Source: Terriglobia bacterium
GTDB taxonomy: Bacteria > Acidobacteriota > Terriglobia > Bryobacterales > UBA6623
Assembly (NCBI GenBank): GCA_009838515.1
Contig: VXRL01000076.1
Span: forward strand, 20,294 to 84,293
DNA: 64,000 nt
Direction of reading: 5' to 3'
The stretch's first letter is position 1; the number at the start of each line of letters is the position of its first letter. The position numbers were made by a program, and so were the translations under genes. Under the pieces are notes generated by a model. It had not been told where the DNA came from and ran no database searches. It worked only from the letters and a program-made list of their open reading frames with translations. Shown here piece by piece: positions 43,425 through 51,592 of this stretch.

Positions 43425-44813
43425 ATGGCGCTCGAAATGGACAGCAGCGGGCCGTGGTACCAAGGCATCACCAGGCACCAGTGGACAGTGCTCTTGATCG
43501 CCTCTCTCGGATGGATATTCGACACGTTCGAGGGGCAAGTCTACGTCTCCAGCATGAATGAGGCCATGCCGGACCTGCTCCCAGGGATGGATCGCCTTGA
43601 CGCTGCCGAGCGCGCCCCCCGGCGCGCGGACATAAAAAAAAACAAAATCAGCCCAATACTGCTAGGCGGGGGCGCCGGCGGCGGTGAGGTCGGGCTGAGT
43701 GGGGATCGGGTCGGTCGGGTAAAGGCCTTGATGCTGACGATTGCAACGTATTCGGCGTTCACGTTCGTCTCCGCTTTCTCCACCGAATGGTGGCATTTGG
43801 TCGGCTTCCGTTTCCTGGTTGCCATGGGTGTCGGCGGGGAATGGGCTGTCGCCGCGTCGCTGGTTGCGGAAGTGTTCCCGAAGAGAGCCCGTGCATGGTC
43901 GCTGGCGATCTTCCACGCCTCCAGCGTCTTCGGAACTTGGCTTGCCGTGGCGGTCGGGGCGTTCATCGTCGCCGGCCGGGAATTCGAGATGTCCTACATA
44001 GGCTTGGGATCTGTCGCGAGTTGGCGGGTCGGTTTCGCCGCCGGGGCACTTCCGGCCTTCCTGATCTTGGTCATCCGATGGAAGCTGCGGGGAGAGACAG
44101 AGGCTTGGAGCAAGTCGCGGCTGGCTCATAGGAAGCGGGCTGGCAGAGCGCTGGAATTGTTCCGCTCCGACCTGCGCCGGAAGACCCTCGTCGGAATCTC
44201 CCTCGCCGCCATCGGGCTGTCAACGTTCTGGGGGGTTCATATCTACGGGAAGGACCTGCTCAGGGCCCAGGTCGAGCAGCGCATCGACGTAGCGGCGCTC
44301 TCCGATGGTACGAGCGTAGCCTCGGCCGATGATCGTTTCGCTCGCCTCAAGCGCTGGGAAATGCTGGGAATGCTGCTGGCTTCGACCGGCGGCGCTGCCG
44401 GTCTGCTCGCGTTCGGTGCGTTTGCAGAATGGGTCGGTCGCCGGAAGGCGTTCGCGCTGTATCACTTGGCTGGCCTAGGGGCCGCACTGGCCTTGTTCCA
44501 GTGGTTCTCGACTCCGACCGCCCTGCTGGTTGCGCTTCCGATATTCGGCTTCTTCACGCTCGGCATGCACGCCGGGTATGCGGTGTATTTCCCGGAACTG
44601 TTTCCGACGCGCGTACGAAGCACTGGGGCGGGTCTCTGCTTCAACGTCGCTCGAATCCTAGCAGCGCCCGTGCTGTTCATTTCAGGCTGGCTTCAGCGGG
44701 ATGGCGGCATGACGCTCCGCGGCTCCGCGTCGCTGCTGAGCTTGCTGTTCCTTGCGGGCGCGGCGGTCATCGCAGCCGGACCCGAGACGAAGGACGCTGA
44801 CCTGCCGGAATAG
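43425..44813 (+). CDS. MFS transporter (sugar/organic acid permease type)
   Basis: About 462 residues with 12 expected membrane segments. N-terminal signature GITRHQWTVLLIASLGWIFD, then LVGFRFLVAMGVGGEWAVAA, VAEVFPKRARAWSLAIFHAS and in the second half FGFFTLGMHAGYAVYFPELF and PTRVRSTGAGLCFNVAR, which identify the sialate/sugar-acid/aromatic-acid porter branches. Several Met starts lie close together (43389, 43410, 43425, 43437); 43425 is a compromise. The segment between TM1 and TM2 (about residues 60-95) reads IKKNKISPILLGGGAGGGEV, where relatives have a clean LLGGAxGGxxFGxLxDRxGR; the DNA there holds nine As in a row at 43634-43642. This may be a sequencing artefact or local mutation. Start codons of this gene and the divergent isomerase are under 30 bases apart. 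Confidence 0.82.
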   Translation: MALEMDSSGPWYQGITRHQWTVLLIASLGWIFDTFEGQVYVSSMNEAMPDLLPGMDRLDAAERAPRRADIKKNKISPILLGGGAGGGEVGLSGDRVGRVKALMLTIATYSAFTFVSAFSTEWWHLVGFRFLVAMGVGGEWAVAASLVAEVFPKRARAWSLAIFHASSVFGTWLAVAVGAFIVAGREFEMSYIGLGSVASWRVGFAAGALPAFLILVIRWKLRGETEAWSKSRLAHRKRAGRALELFRSDLRRKTLVGISLAAIGLSTFWGVHIYGKDLLRAQVEQRIDVAALSDGTSVASADDRFARLKRWEMLGMLLASTGGAAGLLAFGAFAEWVGRRKAFALYHLAGLGAALALFQWFSTPTALLVALPIFGFFTLGMHAGYAVYFPELFPTRVRSTGAGLCFNVARILAAPVLFISGWLQRDGGMTLRGSASLLSLLFLAGAAVIAAGPETKDADLPE

Positions 44814-45122
44814 GGACGGCAAGTATGAGGCAAGCCCTGCATTTTCCAATGTGTTAGAGAAAGCCGTGGAGTTTTTCAAGGACAAGACGCGGTAGGCCGG
44901 GTGAGCGGCGAAGTGGCCCGGAGCGGCGAAGTGGCCCGGAGCGGCGAAGTGGCCCGGAGCGGCGTGTTCGAGATCTCGCGAGGGTCATGACGAGAAGTCG
45001 CCGCGAGTAAACCGAGGGCCGAGTTTCTCGGTGGCGTGACTCTTCGAGTGGGCGGGTCCCGCGAAAGGCGGGCGCTTCTGGATCCGGAGCAAACCGGCCC
45101 GATTCGCGGTGGGCGCGCCAGG
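44814..45122. other. 309-base intergenic region with tandem repeat
   Basis: Convergent spacer after the MFS gene. Apart from the 18-base tandem repeat at 44905-44964 I find no gene, terminator hairpin with T-run or RNA. Confidence 0.4.
44905..44964 (+). repeat. 18-base tandem repeat, 3.3 copies
   Basis: Three identical copies of GCGGCGAAGTGGCCCGGA (44905-44922, 44923-44940, 44941-44958) and the first six bases of a fourth. Non-coding, between two convergent genes. Perfect identity suggests recent slippage expansion, so copy number is likely to vary between strains. Confidence 0.9.
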
Positions 45123-45989
45123 CTACTGCCTGCGGACGGTTGTGACTGCGACTTGCGTGTCAGGATTCCGGTCCCGATTGGGGTCGACAAGATGGCCGGC
45201 CGGGAAGGCGACGGAGACGGCCGTGTCGGCCGTGTCGAGGCACAGAAGGTGGTTGTTGTCATTGTCGCCGAGTTCCGCGAGCGCCGCCGGGGCGGTCTCG
45301 TCGCGCGTGCCGTTCGGACGCTCCACGGTCACGCGATAGAGCACCCGCTCGGCGTCGCCGGGATCGTCGCCGTTCGGCAGCCGGACGCCGCCGGCCCAGG
45401 TTACCCGGACCACCTGTCGGGTGCCTGCCGGACAGGCGGACCCGCGGCCCGACATGGACCATTCGTCCTTGGGGACGACCTCGGCCAGCACGAGGGTGGG
45501 CCCGGCCTCAAGCGGAATGACTTGCGTCCCCGTACCGCGAAAATTCACCGGATGACCCGTCATGCCGTCCGAGAGCAGGTCAGCGACGACGAGCACCTTC
45601 ACCGGAGGGTCGTTGGCAGCGTCGCCGAACTCGCCGATGAGAAGCACGGTCCTGAGCTCGCCGGGATCGCGGGCCGGCGCGAGCGTCACGCACAATGGCG
45701 TGCGCTCGGCTCCGGACCGGGTGAAAACGCGGAAGTCCTCGGGCTGGAGGGTTTCCGGGTCGATCGTATGAGACAGCACGACCGGCATGCCGTCCTGTCC
45801 GGTCGCGCCCGGGCAGATTAGATTGATCCCGACGCCTAGGCCGTTGTCCAGTCCGTAGAAAGCCGACAGCAGGCGCGCAGGCGTCGTTGCGGCTGGCCGG
45901 GGCTCCTGCGAGCGGCACGGCGCTGCCGCCAGGCACGCAGTTGCTAGGAGCACGGCGGCTCGCCATGGAGCACGGCAGGAGGACTTCAT
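45123..45989 (-). CDS. Secreted protein of unknown function
   Basis: 288 residues. A signal peptide is clear (RAAVLLATACLAAAPCRSQE). The mature part contains LLSAFYGLDNGLGVGINLIC, then CPGATGQDGMPVVLSHTIDP, DFRVFTRSGAERTPLCVTLA and ELRTVLLIGEFGDAANDPPV. It has four to six Cys residues and a beta-rich pattern. The repeated reference to Asp/Asn-rich turns (GDNDNNHLLC, DPNRDRNPDT) could mean calcium sites. I do not recognise a named family. The gene is complete and isolated: divergent from the dipeptidase (478 bases away) and convergent with the MFS gene. Periplasmic or secreted location is the only firm inference. Confidence 0.7.
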   Translation of the reverse strand: MKSSCRAPWRAAVLLATACLAAAPCRSQEPRPAATTPARLLSAFYGLDNGLGVGINLICPGATGQDGMPVVLSHTIDPETLQPEDFRVFTRSGAERTPLCVTLAPARDPGELRTVLLIGEFGDAANDPPVKVLVVADLLSDGMTGHPVNFRGTGTQVIPLEAGPTLVLAEVVPKDEWSMSGRGSACPAGTRQVVRVTWAGGVRLPNGDDPGDAERVLYRVTVERPNGTRDETAPAALAELGDNDNNHLLCLDTADTAVSVAFPAGHLVDPNRDRNPDTQVAVTTVRRQ

Positions 45990-46467
45990 GATGATGGAGA
46001 CTCAGATGTCCGCTTTGGTCCGCCGGTCGGGCTCAAGATACCGGAACCACATCTGTGATTCAACGATCTTAGCAACGTGTCCACTTGCCTTCTTCCTTTT
46101 GCCAGCTGGGTCGTCGTGAAGGCCGCCGCGGCCTTTCTCGCGGCGTACGACCCTATCGCCGGCACGCTCGTTCCGGTTGACACAAGCGGACTCACCGCAG
46201 TGAACCCGAGAGGGTTCACATCCACGCAGGCGAGGCGTGGACTATTCGAGATTGGTCTCGCCCGCAGCCAGTAGCCAATGGTGCTCGGGCCGCGGACGTG
46301 GGTGTCAATGTGCTCCCAGATACCGATACTCGGATGTTGCCGACTAGGTGACTAATCGGTAATCGTTGCTGCCGGCCCGCAGTCGCGGCGAGTGCGATCC
46401 GCTACCATCCGACAGCAGTTAGTAGAAGATCGAGTATTCTTGTGCGCATATCAGGCCTCTTTGCCAG
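45990..46467. other. 478-base divergent spacer
   Basis: Between the unknown secreted protein (minus) and the M19 dipeptidase (plus). A 65-codon plus-strand frame at 46077-46274 ends in SGLTAVNPRGFTSTQARRG and has some protein-like character, perhaps the tail of a lost gene, but has no ribosome binding site or recognised homologue. The rest should contain both promoters. Confidence 0.35.
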
Positions 46468-47652
46468 ATGATCCGGTTCGCTGCCATTGCCTTCTCAGCG
46501 CTCGCGTGGCTCCCTCAGCATGGCTCCGCGCAGGACGACTTGCACACCTCGTCGTTCGTGATGGATGCACATGTTCACGTGATGACGCGCTCGCTGCTGG
46601 AGGGGCTAGACATTGCCGAAAGGGCCCCGGACGGGCACGTCGACCTGCCCCGCCTAGCGGCTGGTGGCCTCGATGCAGTCTTCTTTTCGGTCTATACCCC
46701 GGAAGCCTACTATCCGGCCAGGCATGAGGTGAAGAATACCTTCCGTGTCGTCTCTCTCGCTCCCGACCAAATCGACCACAACAGCGACCGCATCGAGCTT
46801 GCCCTCGACGCGGCGGATATCCGACGAATCGTGGCATCCGGCAAGATCGCAGCTTTTCTCGACTTGGAAGGACCGTTCGACTTGGACGGTGACCTGCATG
46901 TGCTAAGGGCCCTGTACCGGATGGGGTTGCGCTCCGCCCAGCTGACCGCGCACAACTTCACGAACGAGTTCGCAGACTCCTGCTGCGACATTCCCAAGTG
47001 GGGCGGGATCAACGAGCGCGGCCGGGAAGTCATCCGCGAGATGAACAGGCTGGGCATGCTGATCAACGTCGCGCACGGTTCAACTGAAACGATTCTTCAG
47101 GCCGTGGCGGCGAGCGAGGATCCCGTCGCCTACACCCACGGGGGATTTCGCAGCATCATCGACATCGAACGCCTGATCTCCGACGAGGCTGCGAAGGCGG
47201 TCGCAGACAATGGCGGAGTGATCGCCCTTCAGTTCGGAAACTCGTTCAACAACCCCGAGTACTTCAAGTGGAGGTTCGACGGCCCACTTGTCGCCAACGT
47301 CTCCACGAGACTCGACCGCTTCCGCCGGATGTCGGTTGCCGAGATTGACGCGTCAGTGGCCAGTGGCCTTCCGTTCGTGACCGATCCCTCCTCCGTCCCG
47401 GAACGCTATCGGATGGGTGTCGACCGACTCGCTCTTAACATCGACTTCGGAGTGAGGCTGGTCGGCGAGGACCATATCGCCCTTGGCTCTGATTTCGACG
47501 GCGGCCCCCTGCTGCCCCGGGAAATGCAAGATGCGAGCGACTACGGCGAGGTCACCAAGGCGCTGGTCAGGCTTGGATACGGAGAAGAGAGGATTCGGAA
47601 GATCTTGGGCGGAAACCTGCTTCGATTGATCGAAGAAGTTACCGGGAAGTGA
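46468..47652 (+). CDS. Secreted membrane-dipeptidase-like protein (peptidase M19)
   Basis: 394 residues with a signal peptide (RFAAIAFSALAWLPQHGSAQ). The amidohydrolase-type barrel of M19 is visible: FVMDAHVHVMTR where the classical motif is DGHxD, so the zinc site here has His-x-His; then AAFLDLEGPFDL (bridging Glu), LRSAQLTAHNFTNEF, MLINVAHGSTET (His), AYTHGGFRSI (His) and IALGSDFDGG, a strong M19 signature. M19 enzymes hydrolyse dipeptides, including D-amino-acid-containing ones, in the periplasm. The altered first metal motif could shift metal or substrate specificity. Its end is 51 bases from the end of the convergent propeller gene. Confidence 0.82.
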   Translation: MIRFAAIAFSALAWLPQHGSAQDDLHTSSFVMDAHVHVMTRSLLEGLDIAERAPDGHVDLPRLAAGGLDAVFFSVYTPEAYYPARHEVKNTFRVVSLAPDQIDHNSDRIELALDAADIRRIVASGKIAAFLDLEGPFDLDGDLHVLRALYRMGLRSAQLTAHNFTNEFADSCCDIPKWGGINERGREVIREMNRLGMLINVAHGSTETILQAVAASEDPVAYTHGGFRSIIDIERLISDEAAKAVADNGGVIALQFGNSFNNPEYFKWRFDGPLVANVSTRLDRFRRMSVAEIDASVASGLPFVTDPSSVPERYRMGVDRLALNIDFGVRLVGEDHIALGSDFDGGPLLPREMQDASDYGEVTKALVRLGYGEERIRKILGGNLLRLIEEVTGK

Positions 47653-47703
47653 GCGATTGGGGGGCCGCAGCGTACCAGCTGATCCGCACGATTCTCCGGG
47701 ACC

Positions 47704-48921
47704 TCAAAGGTCCGACGTGTCCACTACGTACAGGTTGGTTCGGCCGCTCTCCTCGCTGGTGTAGAGGAGTTTCGAACCATCGTGGTTCCACGCCGGCCGT
47801 GGCTCGTTGAGGTACTGCCGCGGCGGAAACCAAATTCCCCAGTTGCGAAACGGAAAGCGTTCGTCGGCGGGCTGCTCGGGCTTGGAGCCGAGCGGGATCG
47901 TCACGAGTTGGCTCATCGACCCGTCCTTGAGATTGATCAGCGCGAGCCCGTTCCCCATCCTGCCTCCATAACAGTCCGTGACAACCAAGTGCGGCTTGAG
48001 CGGATGGTATGACGGGTGCCCCGCCGGCACGTGCTCGGCATCGAAGGCCCTGCGGGTCCTGCCCGTGCCGATATCGGCTTCCACCAGCCACTGCAGGTTG
48101 GTCCTAGGGTCGTGGCGGACGAACAGGACAGCCATGCTGTCGGGGCGCCAGGTGGGGTGATGCAGGTTATCGGCCAGCCAGCGCAAGGAATCGCCACGAA
48201 GGCCGTACACGAAGACCTCCACCAGTTTCGGGAACGTCTCTCGCGTTCTGTGAACGATCATCAGCTTCTCGCCGTCGGGGCTGAAGCGCGTGTTTTGCAG
48301 CTGGGAAGCATCGTCCTTGATTTCGAGACGGTTGGGAGTCAGGTTCCGGGCCTCCGCTAGGGTGACGAGCTGCCGGTAAGACCCGCTTTGCAGGTCCAGC
48401 ACTCCTTGGTGTTCCGCATTCCCGCAAGACAGAAGGAGACCGTCCGGGCTGAGGCGGTTGCAAGGGACGGGCGTGTCCACGCACTCGACCTCTCCGCCGG
48501 CGATCGGCACCCGAGCCATGCAGCGAGGGCCCGGCTCCCGGGACTGGAAGTAGACGAAGTTCCCATCGGGGCCCCACAGCTGATTCACGCCCGTGTGATA
48601 GTGTCCGGTTAGCGGACCCGCCAACTCGCGCCTTCCCGTGCCGTCCGAGTTCATCACTACCAGGACGCCCGGGTAGCGCCCCGTTGCTGTCAGTTTCCCG
48701 ACCGATCGGTCGAACTGGAAGAACACGATTCGGTTGCCGTCCGGAGACCATGGCGACACGAAATAGTAGTGATGGGTCTCGTGATGCGGGCTCGCGTAGC
48801 GCAGGATCTCGCGGCCTGTCACTGGATCGCGCAGCTGCTCCGGCGACGGCTCTTGTTGAGCGGCTATTTGGAAGGGAAGGGAAAGCGCGAGAAGCCCGAG
48901 TCGCCCGACCAAGAGTTTCAT
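47704..48921 (-). CDS. Secreted beta-propeller (PD40/TolB-like), oligogalacturonate-lyase-like
   Basis: 405 residues from the ATG at 48921, which opens a signal peptide (KLLVGRLGLLALSLPFQIAA). PD40/TolB-type blades are visible: YYFVSPWSPDGNRIVFFQFD, YHTGVNQLWGPDGNFVYFQS, LQNTRFSPDGEKLMIVHRTR, and the last EPRPAWNHDGSKLLYTSEES. Conserved His pairs (SPHHETHHYYF and AGHPSYHPLKPH) resemble the metal-binding His residues of PL22 oligogalacturonate lyases, which cleave unsaturated digalacturonate by beta-elimination. Assignment to that activity is tentative; it could be a sensor or binding propeller. A decayed relative lies at 32200-32519. Confidence 0.72.
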   Translation of the reverse strand: MKLLVGRLGLLALSLPFQIAAQQEPSPEQLRDPVTGREILRYASPHHETHHYYFVSPWSPDGNRIVFFQFDRSVGKLTATGRYPGVLVVMNSDGTGRRELAGPLTGHYHTGVNQLWGPDGNFVYFQSREPGPRCMARVPIAGGEVECVDTPVPCNRLSPDGLLLSCGNAEHQGVLDLQSGSYRQLVTLAEARNLTPNRLEIKDDASQLQNTRFSPDGEKLMIVHRTRETFPKLVEVFVYGLRGDSLRWLADNLHHPTWRPDSMAVLFVRHDPRTNLQWLVEADIGTGRTRRAFDAEHVPAGHPSYHPLKPHLVVTDCYGGRMGNGLALINLKDGSMSQLVTIPLGSKPEQPADERFPFRNWGIWFPPRQYLNEPRPAWNHDGSKLLYTSEESGRTNLYVVDTSDL

Positions 48922-49134
48922 GCCTGAAGCATCATAGACCTGCGGCCTAGCGTTGCACTCCGTGGTGAGACGGGAAGCGGTCTTCCGGAGTCCGTTCGTC
49001 GGCCCGGGAACTGGGCCCGTCCCCTGCATCGTTCAAGCACGTCTGGGATCGCGGAAGCCTGCGTTAGCGGGAGAACTTGGTTTCCAAGTGTTTCGGTCAC
49101 TTGAACTTAGCCAGAAATGTCGAGTTGGTAGTAG

Positions 49135-49188
49135 CTACTGAGCACTATGCTCGGCGAAATGTGCCCGGACCTGGCGGAGCCCCTTCAT
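49135..49188 (-). pseudogene. Stub of an AbiEii-like nucleotidyltransferase toxin
   Basis: The ATG at 49188 overlaps the stop of the upstream antitoxin-like gene (ATGA). The frame gives MKGLRQVRAHFAEHSAQ and then a TAG. In intact loci of this type the second gene begins with a very similar helix (x-F-x-x-H-F-A-x-x-x-x-Q-Y) leading directly into the nucleotidyltransferase motif with Gly-Gly. Here the Gln codon is followed by the stop and unrelated sequence, so only the first 17 codons are left. The identification rests on this short N-terminus and on gene position. Confidence 0.4.
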
Positions 49189-50210
49189 AATGCCCATTGC
49201 CCCATAAGTCGGTCGACGGCCATAGACAGTCGCTTGTCAGGGTCATCCCAGAACTTCGCGAAGAGGGAGAGTGGATCGACCATGCGGTTCCGTGCCAATA
49301 CGCTCGGGTCGTATCGCCAAGTCTCAAGCGTTCCGTCCGAGTCATCGGCTGCCTCACACTTTTCTGCCCGACCGTCATCGAGAAAGTCTCGCACCTGTCC
49401 TGGTGTCACTGCGAAAACCGGCGGCGTCGCCGGCGGGTTGATGTCACTGAGTCGTGCAAGGGCATGCTCGCCAGCCAGCGGCAATTCGGGCGGTTCCTGA
49501 AGCCAGCGGACATGGTCCAGTCGACGCTCCGGACGAATCAAGAATGTCTTGGCCGTGTCAACCAGCAAGCGCCCCTCGGCGCGGAACCACAGGAGCTTCT
49601 TGCGGCCACGTCGCTCGACCTGGGCAAGCCCGACAGCGGCAAGCTCATCGAATGCCCGGCCCACCGTCATATTCGAATACGGAAGTAGGTCTGCCAGTTC
49701 AGTCGGGGTCCGTGGCTGGTCCCGCGCGTTTCTCAGCAGATGGAAGAAGAGAACCAGTTGAGCCGAGGGCGATAACTTGTCGGGCCGCTCTGGTCTCGGC
49801 CCTCTGAAATGTTCGCGCAAGTCCGTAGCGAGTTCCGGAACGTAGAGCTGATTGCCTGGGACGGCAAAAGCGACTCCAGTTGCGATCAGCCGTGCACGAG
49901 AGCTTGCCGTGAGTCGTTCGGCCGAATACACAACTACTCCGTCGAACTCCGGCTTCGCGAGATCAACGTGTTTCCTGATCTCTGCCGGCGTATGGTTGCC
50001 GGCTTGTCTTGCAGCCATGAAGAGGAGCGACGTATGACCGATGCGAGTCTCGAAGAACCGGTACAGGCGCGCCAGAAAGACCGGCAGCCGCTTGTGCCTG
50101 TCCCATTCGTGCAGGGGAACATCGCGCTGAAGAATGGCTCCGAGATAGCGTTCGAGCCGCTCCCGGTACTGGCCGCTAGCGGAAGGAGTTTGCCGATGTT
50201 CTAACGCCAT
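49185..50210 (-). CDS. Winged-helix protein, AbiEi-like antitoxin/regulator
   Basis: 341 residues from the ATG at 50210; a TTG at 50228 is inside the upstream inverted repeat and less likely. The N-terminal half (to about 160) is helical. A winged helix-turn-helix follows at about 160-210: TPTELADLLPYSNMTVGRAF, DELAAVGLAQVERRGRKKLL. The C-terminal half has LARLSDINPPATPPVFAVTP and ends LETWRYDPSVLARNRMVDPL, SLFAKFWDDPDKRLSMAVDR. This C-terminal pattern occurs in antitoxin/regulator proteins that precede AbiEii-type nucleotidyltransferases (type IV toxin-antitoxin). A 17-codon stub of such a partner overlaps its stop. It likely represses its own promoter through the repeats at 50221-50256. An unrelated MarR-like regulator is the alternative. 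Confidence 0.55.
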   Translation of the reverse strand: MALEHRQTPSASGQYRERLERYLGAILQRDVPLHEWDRHKRLPVFLARLYRFFETRIGHTSLLFMAARQAGNHTPAEIRKHVDLAKPEFDGVVVYSAERLTASSRARLIATGVAFAVPGNQLYVPELATDLREHFRGPRPERPDKLSPSAQLVLFFHLLRNARDQPRTPTELADLLPYSNMTVGRAFDELAAVGLAQVERRGRKKLLWFRAEGRLLVDTAKTFLIRPERRLDHVRWLQEPPELPLAGEHALARLSDINPPATPPVFAVTPGQVRDFLDDGRAEKCEAADDSDGTLETWRYDPSVLARNRMVDPLSLFAKFWDDPDKRLSMAVDRLMGQWAL

Positions 50211-50220
50211 CTCTAAACAG

Positions 50221-50256
50221 TAACACAATTCGTGTTAAAATTCAATGATCGTGTTA
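50221..50256. promoter_or_regulatory. Repeated half-sites upstream of the AbiEi-like gene
   Basis: TAACAC-AATTC-GTGTTA (50221-50237) is an inverted repeat ending 11 bases before the ATG on the minus strand. A second TCGTGTTA at 50249-50256 repeats the one at 50230-50237 exactly, 19 bases apart (about two helical turns). The surrounding 50 bases are AT-rich and include candidate promoter boxes. The arrangement fits an autoregulatory operator bound cooperatively by the winged-helix protein. Confidence 0.5.
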
Positions 50257-50323
50257 TATACAATTGTCACCACTCAAGCGCGCCTGCCGATTCCTTTAGC
50301 GTTGCGGCAAGGCCCACTTCTAG

Positions 50324-50374
50324 GGCTGCAGCGGGGTTTAGATGGCTGCAGCGGAGATTAGATGGCTGCCGCAG
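50324..50374 (+). repeat. 20-base imperfect tandem repeat, 2.5 copies
   Basis: GGCTGCAGCGGGGTTTAGAT at 50324-50343, then GGCTGCAGCGGAGATTAGAT at 50344-50363 (two changes), then a partial GGCTGCCGCAG. Non-coding, between the end of the enolase-superfamily gene and the regulator promoter. Confidence 0.7.
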
Positions 50375-50448
50375 ACGCTTGGGCCTGCGCCGCCATGGCC
50401 ATCTAGCTGGCCTGTCGGAGTACGGAGCGGTCCTGTTGGGTCCGGGTT

Positions 50449-51579
50449 TCAGCCGACCCGGTATTTCTCGATCGCGTCCATGTCCAGCGACACGCCCAGA
50501 CCCGGCTCGCGGGGCACTTCGTAGAAGCCGTCCTTCATCTCGAACGGCTCGAGCATCAAGTCGTCCTCTAGGACATGCGTCACGCTGATGGCGTATTCGA
50601 TCCCCGGGAACGCCGCAGCCTGGTGCGCCTGGAAGACCTGATTGACGCCGCTCGAGATGCTGTGCTCGACCCACAGCGGAATGCGGGTCTCCTCTGCCAT
50701 CAGGGCTCGCTGGACCAGAGTTCGGCCCATCGGCTTGCCGACGACGAAGGCGTCGACCAGTCCTTCCCGGACGAATGGCATCGGGTCGGCCGGGATGTGC
50801 TCGGTCACTTGGAGCGCGGTCTTGCCTTTCAGAAGGCGGTAGTCATCGATCCGCTCGCGGGCGAAGGGAGACTCGATCGCGAAGTACTGATGGAACTTGG
50901 AGAGCCGCTCACAGAAGTGGAGCGTGCGTCCAACCGAGCCCCACCAGCCATTCGCATCCACCCAGACCTGCATGTCCCTCGGGATCACATCGCAGATCGC
51001 TTCCGCTTGCGCTATCGGGTCCTCCCACGGCCGGGCCTTCACCTTATGGACTCGGTACCCGAGGTCCGCCCCCCGTTTCGCCTCCGAAGCCATCAACTCC
51101 GGAGGGAAGCACTGGCTCCACCAGGTCTGCCGGATACGGGTCTTGGTCCGCGCCGCGAAGAGCTTCGACACTGGCAGACCTGTTGCCTTGCCGATCAGGT
51201 CGTAGATCGCGATCAGGATTCCTCCCAGGCGGTCGTCCAGAATGTGCTCCCACGGAGACGAGCCGACCAAGGATTCGAGGATCTCGCTGGCGGATTCAGC
51301 CGCCATGTCCGCGTCGCCGATCCCGACCAGGCCGTCGTCCGTGAACAGCTTGACGATCACGGGCTCGTAGTGCGTCTGGAAGCGGCCCTGCCGGAAGAAG
51401 CTCCTCTGCCACGCCGCCCGTACGCGCTCGTCCATGGGAACGCGCGTACGGATCAACTCGTAGCGGGAAATCCGTTGCTGGGTAGCTCCTAAGAGACGAA
51501 CGCTGCGCGAACCGGCAAGGGCGGCGGCAGCGATGCTGCCTTCGCGCAGGAACCGGCGGCGGCCTAGCGGCGTGTGCAC
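50449..51579 (-). CDS. Mandelate racemase/muconate lactonizing-type enzyme, Tat leader
   Basis: 376 residues from a GTG at 51579, preceded by GGAG 10 bases upstream inside the end of the RidA gene and giving the twin-arginine leader HTPLGRRRFLREGSIAAAAL. Enolase-superfamily landmarks are FTDDGLVGIGDADMA, VHKVKARPWEDP (Lys-x-Lys acid/base motif), MQVWVDANGWWG (metal Asp), YFAIESPFARE (Glu) and ALQVTEHIPADP (Glu). WVEHSISSGVNQVFQAHQAA lies in the last barrel strands. It should abstract the alpha-proton of a carboxylate substrate such as a sugar acid. Like the protein at 30545, the export leader is unusual for this superfamily. It is co-transcribed with RidA, 13 bases upstream. Confidence 0.78.
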   Translation of the reverse strand: MHTPLGRRRFLREGSIAAAALAGSRSVRLLGATQQRISRYELIRTRVPMDERVRAAWQRSFFRQGRFQTHYEPVIVKLFTDDGLVGIGDADMAAESASEILESLVGSSPWEHILDDRLGGILIAIYDLIGKATGLPVSKLFAARTKTRIRQTWWSQCFPPELMASEAKRGADLGYRVHKVKARPWEDPIAQAEAICDVIPRDMQVWVDANGWWGSVGRTLHFCERLSKFHQYFAIESPFARERIDDYRLLKGKTALQVTEHIPADPMPFVREGLVDAFVVGKPMGRTLVQRALMAEETRIPLWVEHSISSGVNQVFQAHQAAAFPGIEYAISVTHVLEDDLMLEPFEMKDGFYEVPREPGLGVSLDMDAIEKYRVG

Positions 51580-51592
51580 GTCGGAGGTGCTC

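Noticed and set aside
44905..44964. Tandem repeat as a CRISPR array
   Set aside because: Repeats are directly adjacent without spacers and no cas gene is present; no CRISPR array was seen anywhere in the window.
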